DNA of 64,000 nt from positions 1 to 64,000 of the forward strand of contig MKGP02000018.1 in NCBI GenBank assembly GCA_001913845.2, read 5' to 3'. A program made the translations under genes and the position numbers. This document shows positions 36,463 to 46,161 of the stretch, one piece after another. The DNA is from Limnothrix sp. CACIAM 69d (lineage in GTDB: Bacteria > Cyanobacteriota > Cyanobacteriia > CACIAM-69d). Under the pieces are notes generated by a model that had not been told where the DNA came from, did no database searches, and was given only the letters and a program-made list of their open reading frames with translations. Every line of letters starts with the position of its first letter. The stretch's first letter is position 1.

Positions 36463-36734
36463 CAGGACGAGCGGCCCACCGGCTGCTGTTGAACCAAGGC
36501 TTCCACCACTTCCGGTGCATGTTGAGCCAGCCGACTTCCTGCCCGAGCCATTTCCGCTACCCGATCGAGATGCTGAATCTGCTCAGAATACTCACTCAAG
36601 CTAAAGCTATTGAGCTGCATCAGCAGTTGGTAAGCATCGCCAATCCAATGCAAACAAGTCGCCTGCTCGTTGCTGAGGGGTTGATCCTGCACGATTTGGC
36701 GAATCCAGTCGGGTAAAGCGTTAGGGTCAGACAT
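36462..36734 (-). CDS. Small conserved-looking protein upstream of pilD
   Basis: A 90-residue helical protein without recognised domains (starts MSDPNALPDWIRQIVQDQ). The frame is open from 36767, but the ATG at 36734 gives the more natural N terminus. It contains a leucine/glutamine-rich amphipathic stretch and no membrane helix. Its TGA overlaps the pilD start, which suggests co-expression and possibly a role tied to the membrane peptidase, but that is only inferred from position. Confidence 0.65.
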   Translation of the reverse strand: MSDPNALPDWIRQIVQDQPLSNEQATCLHWIGDAYQLLMQLNSFSLSEYSEQIQHLDRVAEMARAGSRLAQHAPEVVEALVQQQPVGRSS

Positions 36735-36857
36735 GGAACTCAGGAAACTGAAAGAGCCAATCCTCAATTTAATCCGAATGCAGCCCTCTGCGCGATTGGG
36801 ATCTCACTACATTGCGCATTTTGTTGCATTGTTTGGGGCATTGAGTATTCCGTTGAG

Positions 36858-37295
36858 TCAATTCTGCTGCTCAAATGCCGATTGATCCAATCCAGACGGA
36901 TCCAACGCCAGCGGATCGGGGGTTGCTGGGGCGTTGGTGCTGAGGGTGAAGCCCACGGCGCGATCGAACCGATGCATTTCCAAGCTCAGATCGCCATAGA
37001 CTCCGCTGATTTGATCGCGGCAGCACTCGATCGCAAAGTCGTTCAATTCCGCTGGCTCAATCTCGAACATCCGCTGAAAGGTTTCGACTTGTACCCGACA
37101 GAACCAGGGGCGATCGTCATAGATCGTGCATTCTCGGTTCAATTGGTCATAATTCATGCACCAACCATCGGGCCCCACCATGCTCAGATAGAGCAATAAA
37201 TCCTCAGGTTCTAAATAGCTTTCCAAGTCGGGGCGTTCGTTGGGATCGAGATGACAGCAGGCTCCACAGCCTTTGATACATTGCCAGGTTGCCAC
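36858..37295 (-). CDS. YkgJ-family cysteine cluster protein
   Basis: A 145-residue protein with the conserved Fe-S/zinc-cluster cysteine pattern of the YkgJ family: CIKGCGACCHLDP near the N terminus, CTIYDDRPWFCR in the middle and a later ECC. The function is unknown in the family. The frame is open to a TTG at 37334, but AGGA eight bases before the GTG at 37295 and the family-like start (VATWQCIKGCGACC) favour the latter. It is on the same strand as the pilD pair, 123 bases upstream of it. Confidence 0.85.
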   Translation of the reverse strand: MATWQCIKGCGACCHLDPNERPDLESYLEPEDLLLYLSMVGPDGWCMNYDQLNRECTIYDDRPWFCRVQVETFQRMFEIEPAELNDFAIECCRDQISGVYGDLSLEMHRFDRAVGFTLSTNAPATPDPLALDPSGLDQSAFEQQN

Positions 37296-37334
37296 CTCAG
37301 TTGTCCTCGTCAGTAGGGTTGATGGATTGTGCAA

Positions 37335-37714
37335 AATTGACCACCGATGACTGGCTTTTTGCTGCGCTGGAGTTCACCAGGAGCCTTGCCAATTGAGTTC
37401 CCGATTCGGTTTCTAAATTGGGTTTCTAAACTCGGTTGCCAAATTGGGTTGCAAAATTGAGTTGCAAAATTGATCTCTCAATCATGCCTCGATCGGGTCT
37501 CGATCGTGCCTCAGTGATTGATATCTCAATTCCTAAATGGGTTTCTAAGTTTACGTCTGGGTGTAGGCCCGCATAAATTACCCAGAGCATAAATTACCAA
37601 GACACTGTTCTTGATCTTAATTACCCTTGATTACTCTTGATTTTATTTTTTGGTTTTTATTGGCTAGCTTGATTGAAGCGCAATCAACAAGCTTCTTGTC
37701 ACTAGCTTTTTAGA
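37335..37714. other. Intergenic region with degenerate GGTTTCTAAATT repeats
   Basis: From 37380 to 37560 there are several imperfect copies of GGTTTCTAAATTG, GGTTGCAAAATTG and CTCGATCG-type strings, suggesting local slippage. No gene or convincing promoter is seen. The tRNA-Gln gene follows on the reverse strand. Confidence 0.45.
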
Positions 37715-37786
37715 CTGGGGCGCTAGGATTCGAACCTAGGAATGGCGGGACCAAAACCCGCTGCCTTACCGCTTGGCGACGCCCCA
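37715..37786 (-). tRNA. trnQ: tRNA-Gln (UUG)
   Basis: The reverse strand folds as a tRNA of 72 nt with acceptor arms TGGGGCG/CGCCCCA, anticodon stem GCGGG/CCCGC around loop TTTTGGT (anticodon TTG), and the T-arm CTAGGTTCGAATCCTAG. No CCA is encoded. Confidence 0.97.
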
Positions 37787-37922
37787 TTGCCCGAAGGCTT
37801 GAGTATAGTAACAACAACTTCCGAGAAGGGTCAAGGGGTTTTCTGAATTTTTTTGAACCGGGTTCGCAAGGCAGAGGAACGGGGCGATCGCCCCGGAGGA
37901 TGGATCCTTGCCTAGCGGTTTC

Positions 37923-39347
37923 CTAGTCCTGACTGGTTTGTTGATTGGCCCGTTTGCGCTCTGCCAGCTTCAGCAGAATTTCCGCGTGGATGTCGCGGGT
38001 AATGGGGTAGAAATAAGCCAAAACCAAGCCGCCAATCAGGGCTGCCGTGGGCAAGGGACCGATCGCCAGCCGAATGGCCAACAGGGCTGAGGCCGGTTGG
38101 TTGGCCGGCGTGCCTCCGGCGGCTGTGGGCAGATAGCCAGCCACTTCCAGCGCAATACCCACCAGCCACAGGGCCAGAGCTAACCCCAACTTTTGCAAAA
38201 AGACCATGAAGGCATAGAACACACCTTCCCGGCGTTGCCCGGTGGTTAGCTCATCCAATTCAATCACGTCCGGCAGCATCGACCAAGGGACTAGATAAGC
38301 CGTGGAGACCCCAACGCCCGCCATCACGGCCAGCAGGTACAGCAGGCCAGTTTGCCCCGGTTGCAGCAATAACAAACCCGCTTGGGCAATGATCCAAAGG
38401 CTCATGCCTGCGAAGTAGACCCCCCGTTTGCCCCAACGGCGGCTGAGGGCACTCCACACAAACAACATGGCAAAGGCGGTGAGCTGCACCCCGATCGCAA
38501 CCATAAAGAAGTCCGCCTGCTGTAGCCCCATGTAGCTCACAACGAAATAGGGCAGGATGGAGGCGGTGAGTTGAACAGCCAGCCAGGAACAGAGATAGAT
38601 CCCAATGACGTAGAGGAAAGGGCGATTTTGAAAGACGATCGCCAGTTGTTGTTTCAGACCCAAGCTGGGAGCGGCTTCGTTTCGTTCGGCGCAGCGGCGC
38701 TCGGCGGCCATGCCATACCGGAATGTGCCCACGACGCACCAGAGAATGGGCAACACGGAAAGTAGGGTGCAAATGGCGGCTAGCCAGATGTATTGCCAAA
38801 CGGGGTCGGGAATTTGATCGGCAACGACCTTGCCCAAAATCAGCGAGAGGAGACTGCCCCCGATCGAGAAGGCAAACCGGAAGCTGTTGAGACTGGTGCG
38901 TTCGTCATAGTCATCCGTTAGCTCGGCGGTGAGGGCTGTGTAGGGTAAGTTCACCGCCGTATAGGCAATATTGAACAGCAGCCCCAAGACCACGTAGTAG
39001 CCATAGAGCAGCCAGGTGTTGCCCGGCGGCACAAGCCACTGTAAGAAAAAGAGAATTCCGAAGGGAATCGCCCCCCAGAGCATCCAGGAATATCGACGAC
39101 CCCAACGGGAGCGGGTGCGATCGCTCATTACGCCGATGATTGGGTCGTTGATGGCATCGCCAATTTTGCTGACCATCAACACCGAGCCAGCCAACCCGGC
39201 GGGCAACCCGGCCACATCTGTTAAAAATGCCAACTGCAAAAAGACAAGCAGGTTGGCGGTGATGGCGGGGCCTGCGTCGCCGGCCCCATAGGCCAGCTTG
39301 GCTGGGAAGGTTAACTGATCGGGAACAGAAGCACGCTCAGCAGTCAC
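37923..39347 (-). CDS. GPH-family (MFS_2) sugar/cation symporter
   Basis: A 474-residue transporter with about twelve hydrophobic segments. The melibiose-carrier-like signature is visible: KLAYGAGDAGPAI near the N terminus, SKIGDAINDPIIGVMSDRTR in helix 2-3 and NLPYTALTAELTDDYDERTS after helix 4. Members of the glycoside-pentoside-hexuronide family move sugars together with H+ or Na+; the substrate is unknown. The frame is open from a TTG at 39362; GTG 39347 is a possible start, and neither has a strong ribosome binding site. aroH precedes it by about 45 bases on the same strand, so they may be co-transcribed. Confidence 0.85.
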   Translation of the reverse strand: MTAERASVPDQLTFPAKLAYGAGDAGPAITANLLVFLQLAFLTDVAGLPAGLAGSVLMVSKIGDAINDPIIGVMSDRTRSRWGRRYSWMLWGAIPFGILFFLQWLVPPGNTWLLYGYYVVLGLLFNIAYTAVNLPYTALTAELTDDYDERTSLNSFRFAFSIGGSLLSLILGKVVADQIPDPVWQYIWLAAICTLLSVLPILWCVVGTFRYGMAAERRCAERNEAAPSLGLKQQLAIVFQNRPFLYVIGIYLCSWLAVQLTASILPYFVVSYMGLQQADFFMVAIGVQLTAFAMLFVWSALSRRWGKRGVYFAGMSLWIIAQAGLLLLQPGQTGLLYLLAVMAGVGVSTAYLVPWSMLPDVIELDELTTGQRREGVFYAFMVFLQKLGLALALWLVGIALEVAGYLPTAAGGTPANQPASALLAIRLAIGPLPTAALIGGLVLAYFYPITRDIHAEILLKLAERKRANQQTSQD

Positions 39348-39391
39348 AGGTCTCAGTCTCAAAACTGCCGCTAGCTTAACCCTTGAAAGAA

Positions 39392-39802
39392 TTAGGAGTT
39401 AACGATCAGTTCCTTTTGGCGTACTTCTTGGGCTGAAACCCAATCAGGGCGCAGGTGCTTGGCTCCTCGGAGATAGGGATGATGAATCCGGGCGATCGGG
39501 TCAGGGGTGTTGAAATGCACGAGCAGTCGAATGCATTGGGGCAAACTGCCATCCACATGCATTTGCTGCACATCCATCAGGGGCACGTTTTGCCAGTTGG
39601 GCCGCTCGCGGGCAATCTTGGCGGGAAACACTGCATCCAGGTCACGGGTCACCGAAAAGGTGACGCTCACCACCTCATCCATCTCCAGGCGATTGTGGGT
39701 TTCCAAAGCGTCGAGTAGCTCATGAACCGCCTCCCGAATGGCTTCAATGGTGTTTTCGGTTGCGGTAGTTGCTCCTCGAATGGCCCGGACTCGCCAACCC
39801 AC
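39392..39802 (-). CDS. aroH: Chorismate mutase, AroH class
   Basis: A 136-residue monofunctional chorismate mutase that rearranges chorismate to prephenate in phenylalanine and tyrosine synthesis. The AroH trimer fold is recognised from VRAIRGATTATENT at the start, SVTFSVTRDLDAVFPAKIAR in the middle and HVDGSLPQCIRLLVH. The arginines and glutamate that line the active site appear to be kept. It starts at GTG 39802 with GGAGGACAGGAAC just upstream. tyrA, the next step towards tyrosine, is at 49.5 kb, not in the same operon. Confidence 0.95.
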   Translation of the reverse strand: MGWRVRAIRGATTATENTIEAIREAVHELLDALETHNRLEMDEVVSVTFSVTRDLDAVFPAKIARERPNWQNVPLMDVQQMHVDGSLPQCIRLLVHFNTPDPIARIHHPYLRGAKHLRPDWVSAQEVRQKELIVNS

Positions 39803-40218
39803 GTTCCTGTCCTCCCGATCGAAATATGAGGGTGAATGTCACGATTGGGCTTGGCCTGTCGTGGCGATCGCCCAAGCACCAGTCACTCGTGACTGATTAG
39901 TGACTGATTAATAGCTAGTTATAGCTCAGTTGGGGCTGCATCTCTACTGTGCAGAATCAAGCCGAGAAACAACACCTGAAACTGACTAGGGAGCCGGGCC
40001 AAAGCCGATCGGCGTTTAGCCCGAAACCCACGATCTGCCGTTTGTGGATCGTGGGGAGCAAGGGGCTTAGGGCCTGTCGTCAAATCGCCTGAAACCCTGA
40101 TTCCACCATTGTCAGATCGTGAGGGACAAGGGGCTTAAGCCCCTTGTTACGACGACGGGGGACGAAAAATCAACCGCTTCAGCAGCACCTCGAACAATGA
40201 CGACACCCCCTAGGAAAC
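39803..40218. other. Intergenic region filled by a CAAGGGG repeat
   Basis: Between aroH and the cyclophilin-RTX gene, both on the reverse strand, there are three short CGTGACTGATTAGTGACTGATTA-like repeats at about 39885-39910. A long copy of the CAAGGGG-palindrome family, with flanking sequence also seen near other copies, lies at 40036-40210. No gene is supported. Confidence 0.5.
40055..40155 (+). repeat. CAAGGGG-palindrome repeat, copy 3 (longest)
   Basis: It begins with a degenerate half palindrome and GGCCTGTCGTCAAATCGCCT, passes through GAAACCCTGATTCCACCATT and ends with the perfect palindrome at 40127-40146 plus TTACGACGACGG. The ends, CTGTCGTCAAA and the complement of TTGTTACGACG, are imperfect inverted repeats. 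The tail AACAATGACGACACCCCC at 40194-40211 recurs in part at 43099-43110. Confidence 0.85.
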
Positions 40219-41529
40219 CTATAGGCGCATGACCGCATCACTGGCGCTGACGGCCACAAGAGCCGATCGCACCAAATCGGGAGTGGCTCCGGTGATGGTG
40301 GCCAGGGTCTGGCCCGTGGGCAATTGCAGCACCGTGGAGCCGCCCTGATTTTGCAGCGTCAGTTGCTCCAAGCTCACGGAACCGACAATGCCAATTCGAT
40401 CGCCCTGAGCCGCACTGAAATCCACCACTAAATCCGCCGCCGCCCGAATCCCGATCGCCGTATCGGTGCGCAGCAGGAACGTATCGGCCCCCGCGCCGCC
40501 GGTCAACGTATCAGCCCCAAAGTCACCACAAAGAACATCGTTGCCATCGCCCCCCAGCAGCACATCATCGCCCTGGCCGCCGCGCACAAAATCATCGCCT
40601 GTGCCGCCATTGACCGTATCGTTGCCCTGATTACCGTTGAGGAAGTCGTTGCCCCCGTTACCATTAATCAGGTCATTGCCATCAATGCCGCGCAGGTAAT
40701 CATCTCCGTCACCGCCGAAGATCGAGTCATTGCCCGCATCACCCCAGACAATATCCGCCGCACTGGAGCCGGTGATTACGTCATCGCCCCCCAACCCCCG
40801 CACGCCGCTGGGGGTGCTTTGGCTTTGGGCCGCTGTCAGGGTTACGGTTTCTGCTGCTTCCGCGAGGAAGGTGAATTGGCGCGGCAAGTCAGCCCGGTTC
40901 AGAAAGTTGTGCGCATTGTTCAAGCGGGTTGCATCCGTCAGCACCACCGAAGTCCGGCCCGGTAAAACTCCATCCACCACCTTGGCCGCCGTGATGCGAT
41001 CGCCCGCTTGAATCGCATCCACCGCCGAAAACCCTTGGGTCACCTGGCCAAAGGTGGCGTAATTACCATCCAAAAACGGCAATTCCTTCAGGGCAATGTA
41101 GAACTGCGACGAGCCGGAATCGGGCGATTGGGCCCGGGCCATGGCCAGGGTTCCTTGCTTGTGGGGCAAGGCCACCGGTTGAGTGGTGGTTTGGCTATAG
41201 ATCGGTTCCGCTGCGCCCTGAACTTTGATTTCGAGGGGAATGTTGCGGGCTTGGTTGGTGTCTGGGTCAATGAACCCGCCCGTTCCCAAGCTGCTGAGCG
41301 GCACGTTGGGATCTTTACTCGCCGGGTCTCCCGCTTGCACCACAAAGGGATCGGGCGATCGCACCACGCGGTGAAACGAAATGCCGTCATAAAATCCCCG
41401 CTCCACCAAGTCCACAAAATTGCCGGCCGTGACGGGCGCATTGGCCCCATCGATCGCCATTTCGACGGACTGACCGTTCACCAGCATGATTACGGTGGCG
41501 GAACCATTTAAACGAGCCGCAGGAGCCAT
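40219..41529 (-). CDS. Cyclophilin fused to RTX repeats
   Basis: A 436-residue fusion. Residues about 10-190 form a cyclophilin-type peptidyl-prolyl isomerase: [46 protein letters not shown] and [11 protein letters not shown] are the family landmarks. The catalytic arginine of FHR-V is present, as is the SSQFYI stretch. A linker (about 190-240) leads to RTX nonapeptides at about 245-345 ([16 protein letters not shown]) and a C-terminal segment like that of type I secretion substrates. No signal peptide is present. A secreted foldase that acts on other exported RTX proteins is a reasonable inference; no secretion apparatus is nearby. Another cyclophilin (46424) lacks the extension. Confidence 0.9.
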   Translation of the reverse strand: MAPAARLNGSATVIMLVNGQSVEMAIDGANAPVTAGNFVDLVERGFYDGISFHRVVRSPDPFVVQAGDPASKDPNVPLSSLGTGGFIDPDTNQARNIPLEIKVQGAAEPIYSQTTTQPVALPHKQGTLAMARAQSPDSGSSQFYIALKELPFLDGNYATFGQVTQGFSAVDAIQAGDRITAAKVVDGVLPGRTSVVLTDATRLNNAHNFLNRADLPRQFTFLAEAAETVTLTAAQSQSTPSGVRGLGGDDVITGSSAADIVWGDAGNDSIFGGDGDDYLRGIDGNDLINGNGGNDFLNGNQGNDTVNGGTGDDFVRGGQGDDVLLGGDGNDVLCGDFGADTLTGGAGADTFLLRTDTAIGIRAAADLVVDFSAAQGDRIGIVGSVSLEQLTLQNQGGSTVLQLPTGQTLATITGATPDLVRSALVAVSASDAVMRL

Positions 41530-41901
41530 ATTCGCAAAATCGGTTGGGTTGCTTCAAAACCAAAATATCAGGCAAGTCCAGTCCCTGGGTTTTCAGCCAA
41601 TCAAAAATTCAACCGCCAAGGGTTCCGAATCGGGAACGTTTGGGCAAGGTTTTGGCAACCTCTCCAAGATTTTCGGCCCTTCAGAAACCGTTGGGACTGT
41701 TTGGGCTGATTTTCCGGAGCAGGGGTCTGGCTACCGCTAGATCGGTGACGTATCGGTGACGTAATTAAACTAGCCAGAGTTTCGGAGCCGGGCGATCGCT
41801 CGACTTAATCCGGAGATTCAGGGCGATCGGGTTGGCTCCGGAACTGGGATTTTCAATCGGACTGGCTATAATCGGAGCAATGCCCTTGGGACGGTGATTT
41901 C
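41530..41901. other. Divergent intergenic region upstream of the PPC protein gene
   Basis: The two genes diverge across 370 bases. A good TATAAT box lies 30 bases before the ATG of the PPC protein. ACGTATCGGTGACGTA forms a near-direct repeat at 41748-41763. No gene is supported. Confidence 0.45.
41867..41872 (+). promoter_or_regulatory. TATAAT -10 box before the PPC-domain gene
   Basis: A perfect TATAAT lies 30 bases upstream of the start codon, giving a predicted leader of about 20 bases. No good -35 hexamer lies 16-18 bases further upstream, so a sigma factor relying on the -10 or an activator may be involved. Confidence 0.5.
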
Positions 41902-42360
41902 ATGCTTTTTTGGTCTTTTTTGCAGCGGCGTGGTGTAGTGGGAATGATGGGCGCGATCGCCCTGGTCACGGCCAGCAGTGGCGGGGCGATCGCCCAAGCC
42001 AGCCCGACCTATCAACCGGGCACGATTTCCAGCAGCAGCGAGTTGAACGACACCCTATCGACCAAGGACATTCCCACCGGCCAAGGGGGATTTGCCCGGG
42101 ACTATAAAATCTCCCTCACGGCAGGCGATCGGGTTGAAATCACCGCCAGCTCTGACAGCTTCGATACCGTCCTGATGCTCATTGCCGATGACGGTTCCAG
42201 CGTTGCCGAGAACGACGACGGCCCCGACAGCGGCACGAACTCTTTGATTTTTACCAGCATTCAGAACACAGGCGAGTATGTGGTGCGGGTTCAAACCTTT
42301 GGCAAAGCCGTTGGCGGCCCCTTCAAGCTCAAGGTCACCCGCCTACAACCGATCCAATAG
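41902..42360 (+). CDS. Secreted PPC-domain protein
   Basis: A 152-residue protein. A signal peptide covers about residues 1-33 (ending GGAIAQA). The remainder is a bacterial pre-peptidase C-terminal (PPC) domain: LTAGDRVEITASSDSFDTVL, LIADDGSSVAENDDGPDSGT and GEYVVRVQTFG are the typical strands and turns. Normally this domain hangs off secreted peptidases; here it stands alone, as in many cyanobacteria. A role at the cell surface or in the periplasm is inferred. A TATAAT box lies just upstream, and a tRNA gene follows 107 bases after the stop. Confidence 0.88.
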   Translation: MLFWSFLQRRGVVGMMGAIALVTASSGGAIAQASPTYQPGTISSSSELNDTLSTKDIPTGQGGFARDYKISLTAGDRVEITASSDSFDTVLMLIADDGSSVAENDDGPDSGTNSLIFTSIQNTGEYVVRVQTFGKAVGGPFKLKVTRLQPIQ

Positions 42361-42467
42361 GTGTTAGCAAGTCGGTTCTTCCAAAAAAATTAGCGAATCC
42401 CTTGCCAATCCTGATCAAGTTTGCTAATTTATTTAGGCGCTGAAAACAGCAGCGCCTGAAAACCCTA

Positions 42468-42540
42468 GCCGGGATAGCTCAGCCGGTAGAGCAGAGGACT
42501 GAAAATCCTCGTGTCGGCGGTTCAAGTCCGCCTCCTGGCA
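42468..42540 (+). tRNA. trnF: tRNA-Phe (GAA)
   Basis: A 73-nt cloverleaf with acceptor arms GCCGGGA/TCCTGGC, D-arm GCTCAGCCGGTAGAGC, anticodon stem AGGAC/ATCCT (one mismatch at the loop end) around loop TGAAAAT with anticodon GAA, and T-arm GGCGGTTCAAGTCCGCC. No CCA is encoded. Confidence 0.97.
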
Positions 42541-43101
42541 TTACTGAAAAATAAAAAATCACCCTCACAGATTCTTCGATCTTGAGTGTTATCTTTCGAT
42601 CCCTGTTGTCTCCTCAACGACTAAAATATGAGTAGGGCAATAGCCCTGATCAGGCAATAGGGTCAACGATTGATCGCAGCCTAACAGCCAAGAATGAACG
42701 GCAACAGAGTGAAAGACCAAGCGGTCTGCTGATGCTGAACGTTGCGGTTGTTGGGCCGGGCGTGAGCGGTTGTTTCCCACTTGCCTCTAAATCTTGAACA
42801 GGTTGAGAGCCAAAGGCCGATCGGGTGATCAAAAGGCCTTTGGCAAAACGTGCATTGCAAAATGTTCACTTTGAAAATATGCACTTTAAAAACGTGCCTT
42901 TTAGAGTCCCCCTGCTGCTGCTCGATCGACCGGGATCCATCAACACCCACTCAAGAACGCAACCAGATTGAGTGCTTTAGACTCAGCAAGGTTGGACAAG
43001 GCCTAGTAGGGATGTTGAGAAAAACCCAGAGCCATTAGGGTTTCCAGCCAGCAAAGTCATAAAAATATAACAATTGATTGCCAACGGCCCCACCACGAAC
43101 A
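42541..43101. other. Intergenic region between tRNA-Phe and rnhA
   Basis: No gene is supported. AATGTTCACTTTGAAAATATG and related near-repeats occur at 42858-42895. A tail of the CAAGGGG-repeat type (CACGAACAATGACACCCTC) overlaps the start of rnhA at 43093-43111, so the gene's ATG lies inside repeat-like sequence. Confidence 0.45.
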
Positions 43102-44013
43102 ATGACACCCTCTCCCGTCGCCTCTATGCCCCCATTGTCGATCAACTCACATCAAATTTCGCGTATCTACACTGACGGGGCTTGCTCCGGTAATCCAGGG
43201 CCCGGCGGTTGGGGCGTTTTAGTGCGATTCTCAAATAGTTCTTGTCATGAATTGGGTGGAGGTACTTCCAACACAACTAATAATCGGATGGAAATGCAGG
43301 CTGCTATTGAAGCACTGCAATTCTGGCATCAATACGGTCAAGGCGAGTCAATCACTTTACTAACGGACAGTCAGTACGTTATTAAAGGGATTACAGAATG
43401 GGTGCGAAACTGGCGACGAAAAGGCTGGAAAACTGCCAGCGGACAACCGGTGCTCAATCGAGATCTTTGGGAGCGCCTGGATGCTTTGAACAACCCCGCT
43501 GTGCGCTGGGAATACGTGCGCGGCCACTCGGGCGAGGCGGGAAATGAACGATGTGATGAAATTGCCCGCGTTTTTGCGGCCGGCCGATCGCCTAAATTAG
43601 ATCAATTGAAGCTAGAGATTTTCGATCGCTCGGAGCTTCCGGAATCGGAGCCTGCGAGCAAATCCCATCTCGACGCTTCAGACACAACTACAGTCTCGAT
43701 AGCAGCTATACCTGAAACCATGTCTGAACCTGTTTTGGATCAACTGGCGATCGCGCCAACGGATGCCGATCTGCGCGACGTGCGTGTGGGTCAATTGCGC
43801 AACTTGATCGAAACCCTGCGTATTGCGGATGAGGTCGCCGATCGAGGATATCTGATTGCCAGCTCGGAATTGGCTGATCTGATGGACGTTAACGCCAGTG
43901 CCGTGACCAGTCGGGGTGAAAACTGGGTCTGGCGGAACTGGATTGTGACTCGCGTACGACGTGAGGGCAACCAAATTCTGTGGCAATTGGAACGGATCCT
44001 CGAAGATGACTAA
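43102..44013 (+). CDS. rnhA: Ribonuclease HI with a C-terminal extension
   Basis: A 303-residue protein. Residues about 20-165 are RNase HI, which cuts RNA in RNA-DNA hybrids. The catalytic acids are in YTDGACSGNPG, NRMEMQA, LLTDSQYV and GNERCDEIAR. The C-terminal part (about 225-300) is an added helical domain (LRIADEVADRGYLIASSELA, then WVWRNWIVTRVRREGNQI) that I recall in other cyanobacterial RnhA proteins and that may bind nucleic acid. ATG 43102 is taken as the start; 43126 is possible and 43078 (TTG) unlikely. No ribosome binding site is visible. The ATG lies within repeat-like sequence. Confidence 0.92.
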   Translation: MTPSPVASMPPLSINSHQISRIYTDGACSGNPGPGGWGVLVRFSNSSCHELGGGTSNTTNNRMEMQAAIEALQFWHQYGQGESITLLTDSQYVIKGITEWVRNWRRKGWKTASGQPVLNRDLWERLDALNNPAVRWEYVRGHSGEAGNERCDEIARVFAAGRSPKLDQLKLEIFDRSELPESEPASKSHLDASDTTTVSIAAIPETMSEPVLDQLAIAPTDADLRDVRVGQLRNLIETLRIADEVADRGYLIASSELADLMDVNASAVTSRGENWVWRNWIVTRVRREGNQILWQLERILEDD

Positions 44014-44206
44014 ACGAGGTGCTTGGCTAGTTCAAGTCTAAGGACGCTGAGGCGCTGATCCGCTTTAGCATCCTCAACCCGAGTAACCAAACACATCTCG
44101 TTTGCAGTAACCGCACCGCCCTCCATGACGATCCCTCGCAGTCTTTTGCACCAATCGTTCATGACCGGCTCTCAACTACTCTGCCGTGTCTTGTGAGCCA
44201 ATCGCG

Positions 44207-45412
44207 ATGGACACAACCGCATTGGAGTATGACCCTGCTGTGGGCGGGTCTTCCCCAGTGGCGATCGCTCGCCGAAACACATACCAAGTGAAAACGAAAG
44301 CTCTCGCCCTGGGGTTTCATCAGGTGGGAATAGCAGCTATAAGCTCAGAGTACCCACCCTTACCATCGGCCGTATCAGCCCTTCAACGCTGGCTCGATCG
44401 CGGGTTTGCCGCCGAAATGAAATGGATGGCGGCTCCCAAGCGATTTGATGCGCGAGAATTTATGCCCGAAGCGCGATCGGTCATCTGCGTTGCCCTGAAT
44501 TACTACAGCCCTGAACAGCGGCCCCTCGAACAGCGGCCCTTGAACCCATCCTTTTCCCAAGCTGAGTCAGCGATCGAGCCTGCCCAAGCTCAGCCTCAAC
44601 TTGACCAGCCTCAACTTGACCAGCCCCAATTTGGCAAAATTGCCCGTTATGCCTGGGGACGGGATTACCACCGAGTTTTGGAAACCCGCCTGAAGGCTCT
44701 GGCTCAGTGGTTAGTGACGTTGGATCCCCGAGCACAGAGCCGCTGGGCCGTGGACAGCAGCCCGGTGCAGGACAAGGCCTGGGCCCAGGAAGCGGGTTTG
44801 GGGTGGATTGGCAAAAATGGCAATTTAATTACGCGCCAGTATGGTTCCTGGGTGTTTTTGGGGGAGCTGTTCACCACGCTGGAATTGTTGCCCGATCGCC
44901 CGCATACCAGCCATTGCGGCACTTGTACCCGTTGTCTGGAGGCTTGTCCTACGGGGGCGATTCCCGAGCCGTTTGTGGTGGATGCCAACCGCTGCATTGC
45001 CTACCACACGATCGAGAACCGCGCGGAGACCCTGCCTCCGGCAATTGTCGAGAACCTTCAGGGTTGGGTTGCGGGCTGCGACATTTGCCAAGATGTTTGC
45101 CCCTGGAATCAACGATTTGCCCAGCCGACGGATATTGAAGACTTTCGACCTCGATCGGGGGTGGTAGCTCCGCGCTTGGATCAGCTTGCTCAACTCAGCG
45201 ATGATGCTTGGGATCAAGCCTTTCGGGGATCCGCTTTACGACGCATTAAGCCTGCGATGTGGCGACGAAACGCCCGTGCTAGTCTGAAATTAGACCCGAA
45301 TGTTTCGTTGCAAGCCTCGTCGTTGTCTCCGCCCCGATCGGCTGATTCCCCTCCCGATCGCCCCATCGATCCCTCCATGGATCCCCAACTGGATTCTGAG
45401 TCTCATCCTTGA
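44207..45412 (+). CDS. queG: Epoxyqueuosine reductase
   Basis: A 401-residue iron-sulphur, cobalamin-dependent enzyme that reduces epoxyqueuosine to queuosine in the wobble base of certain tRNAs. The two [4Fe-4S] motifs are [16 protein letters not shown] and [11 protein letters not shown] (about 240-300). The N-terminal cobalamin domain has the family's LGFHQVGIA and [16 protein letters not shown]. An insertion near residues 105-140 is enriched in proline and glutamine with short tandem duplications ([12 protein letters not shown]), and the last 30 residues are a serine/proline-rich tail. ATG 44207 is preferred over GTG 44186. The stop overlaps the next gene's start. Confidence 0.95.
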   Translation: MDTTALEYDPAVGGSSPVAIARRNTYQVKTKALALGFHQVGIAAISSEYPPLPSAVSALQRWLDRGFAAEMKWMAAPKRFDAREFMPEARSVICVALNYYSPEQRPLEQRPLNPSFSQAESAIEPAQAQPQLDQPQLDQPQFGKIARYAWGRDYHRVLETRLKALAQWLVTLDPRAQSRWAVDSSPVQDKAWAQEAGLGWIGKNGNLITRQYGSWVFLGELFTTLELLPDRPHTSHCGTCTRCLEACPTGAIPEPFVVDANRCIAYHTIENRAETLPPAIVENLQGWVAGCDICQDVCPWNQRFAQPTDIEDFRPRSGVVAPRLDQLAQLSDDAWDQAFRGSALRRIKPAMWRRNARASLKLDPNVSLQASSLSPPRSADSPPDRPIDPSMDPQLDSESHP

Positions 45413-46161
45413 ACGCCCATCACGTGCTTGCGTCTACGGCGGCGGCCGGCGGGCCGCAGTCCCTGCCCACCAGTGCTGTATCGGTTAATCCTCAGCACTT
45501 GCGGTTAATTTTGTTCGACTTTGATGGCACGTTGGCAGACTCCTTTCAGGCGGTGGTTGAAATTCTCGATCGCCTCTCAGAACGCTTTGGCTATCCCCGT
45601 CTGACCCCGGAACGAATTGCCCGACTGCGGGACTGCGACTCCCGCATGGTGCTGCAAAACAGCAACGTGCCCACTTGGCAACGCCCTTGGCTGATCTATT
45701 GCCTGAAACGGGAACTCCGGGCTGATCTGCATCGCCTCCAGCCCATTCAGGGCATTGAGGACGTGTTGCGAGAATTGCGATCGGCGGGCTACCGGCTGGG
45801 GATTGTGACTTCCAACCAGCGATCGACCGTCGATCGATTTCTCACCCTGATGGGCTGGCGGCACTATTTCACCTGGATTGATGCCAGTTTGCGCCTGTTC
45901 AGCAAAGATCGCGCTATCTCGCGGGTGCGGCGGCAGGCCGGCCTTCAGCGCGAAGCCGTTGCCTATGTGGGCGACGAAACAAGAGATGTGGAAGCGGCCC
46001 GCCGATCGGGCGTGGTCAGTCTTTCCGTGGCTTGGGGGTTTAATTCTGAACGAGCGTTGCGCAACAGCCAGCCGGATATGCTGTTTCAGCATCCTCAGGA
46101 GCTGTTAACTTGGGTGCGATCGACCGCTGCGGCCTCGGAAAAATCCCAAACCCATGCCTAA
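45409..46161 (+). CDS. HAD-superfamily hydrolase (phosphoglycolate phosphatase-like)
   Basis: A 250-residue phosphatase-type HAD protein. Motif I is [11 protein letters not shown] (about residues 35-45), motif II IVTSNQ, motif III the lysine in LFSKDR, and motif [15 protein letters not shown]. The small all-helical cap between motifs I and II fits PGP/Gph-like enzymes. The first 30 residues are atypical, rich in alanine and glycine. The frame begins at a TTG overlapping the queG TGA by 2 bases, but a GTG at 45424 is also possible, so the exact start is uncertain. It is likely in an operon with queG; the substrate is not known. Confidence 0.88.
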   Translation: MNAHHVLASTAAAGGPQSLPTSAVSVNPQHLRLILFDFDGTLADSFQAVVEILDRLSERFGYPRLTPERIARLRDCDSRMVLQNSNVPTWQRPWLIYCLKRELRADLHRLQPIQGIEDVLRELRSAGYRLGIVTSNQRSTVDRFLTLMGWRHYFTWIDASLRLFSKDRAISRVRRQAGLQREAVAYVGDETRDVEAARRSGVVSLSVAWGFNSERALRNSQPDMLFQHPQELLTWVRSTAAASEKSQTHA

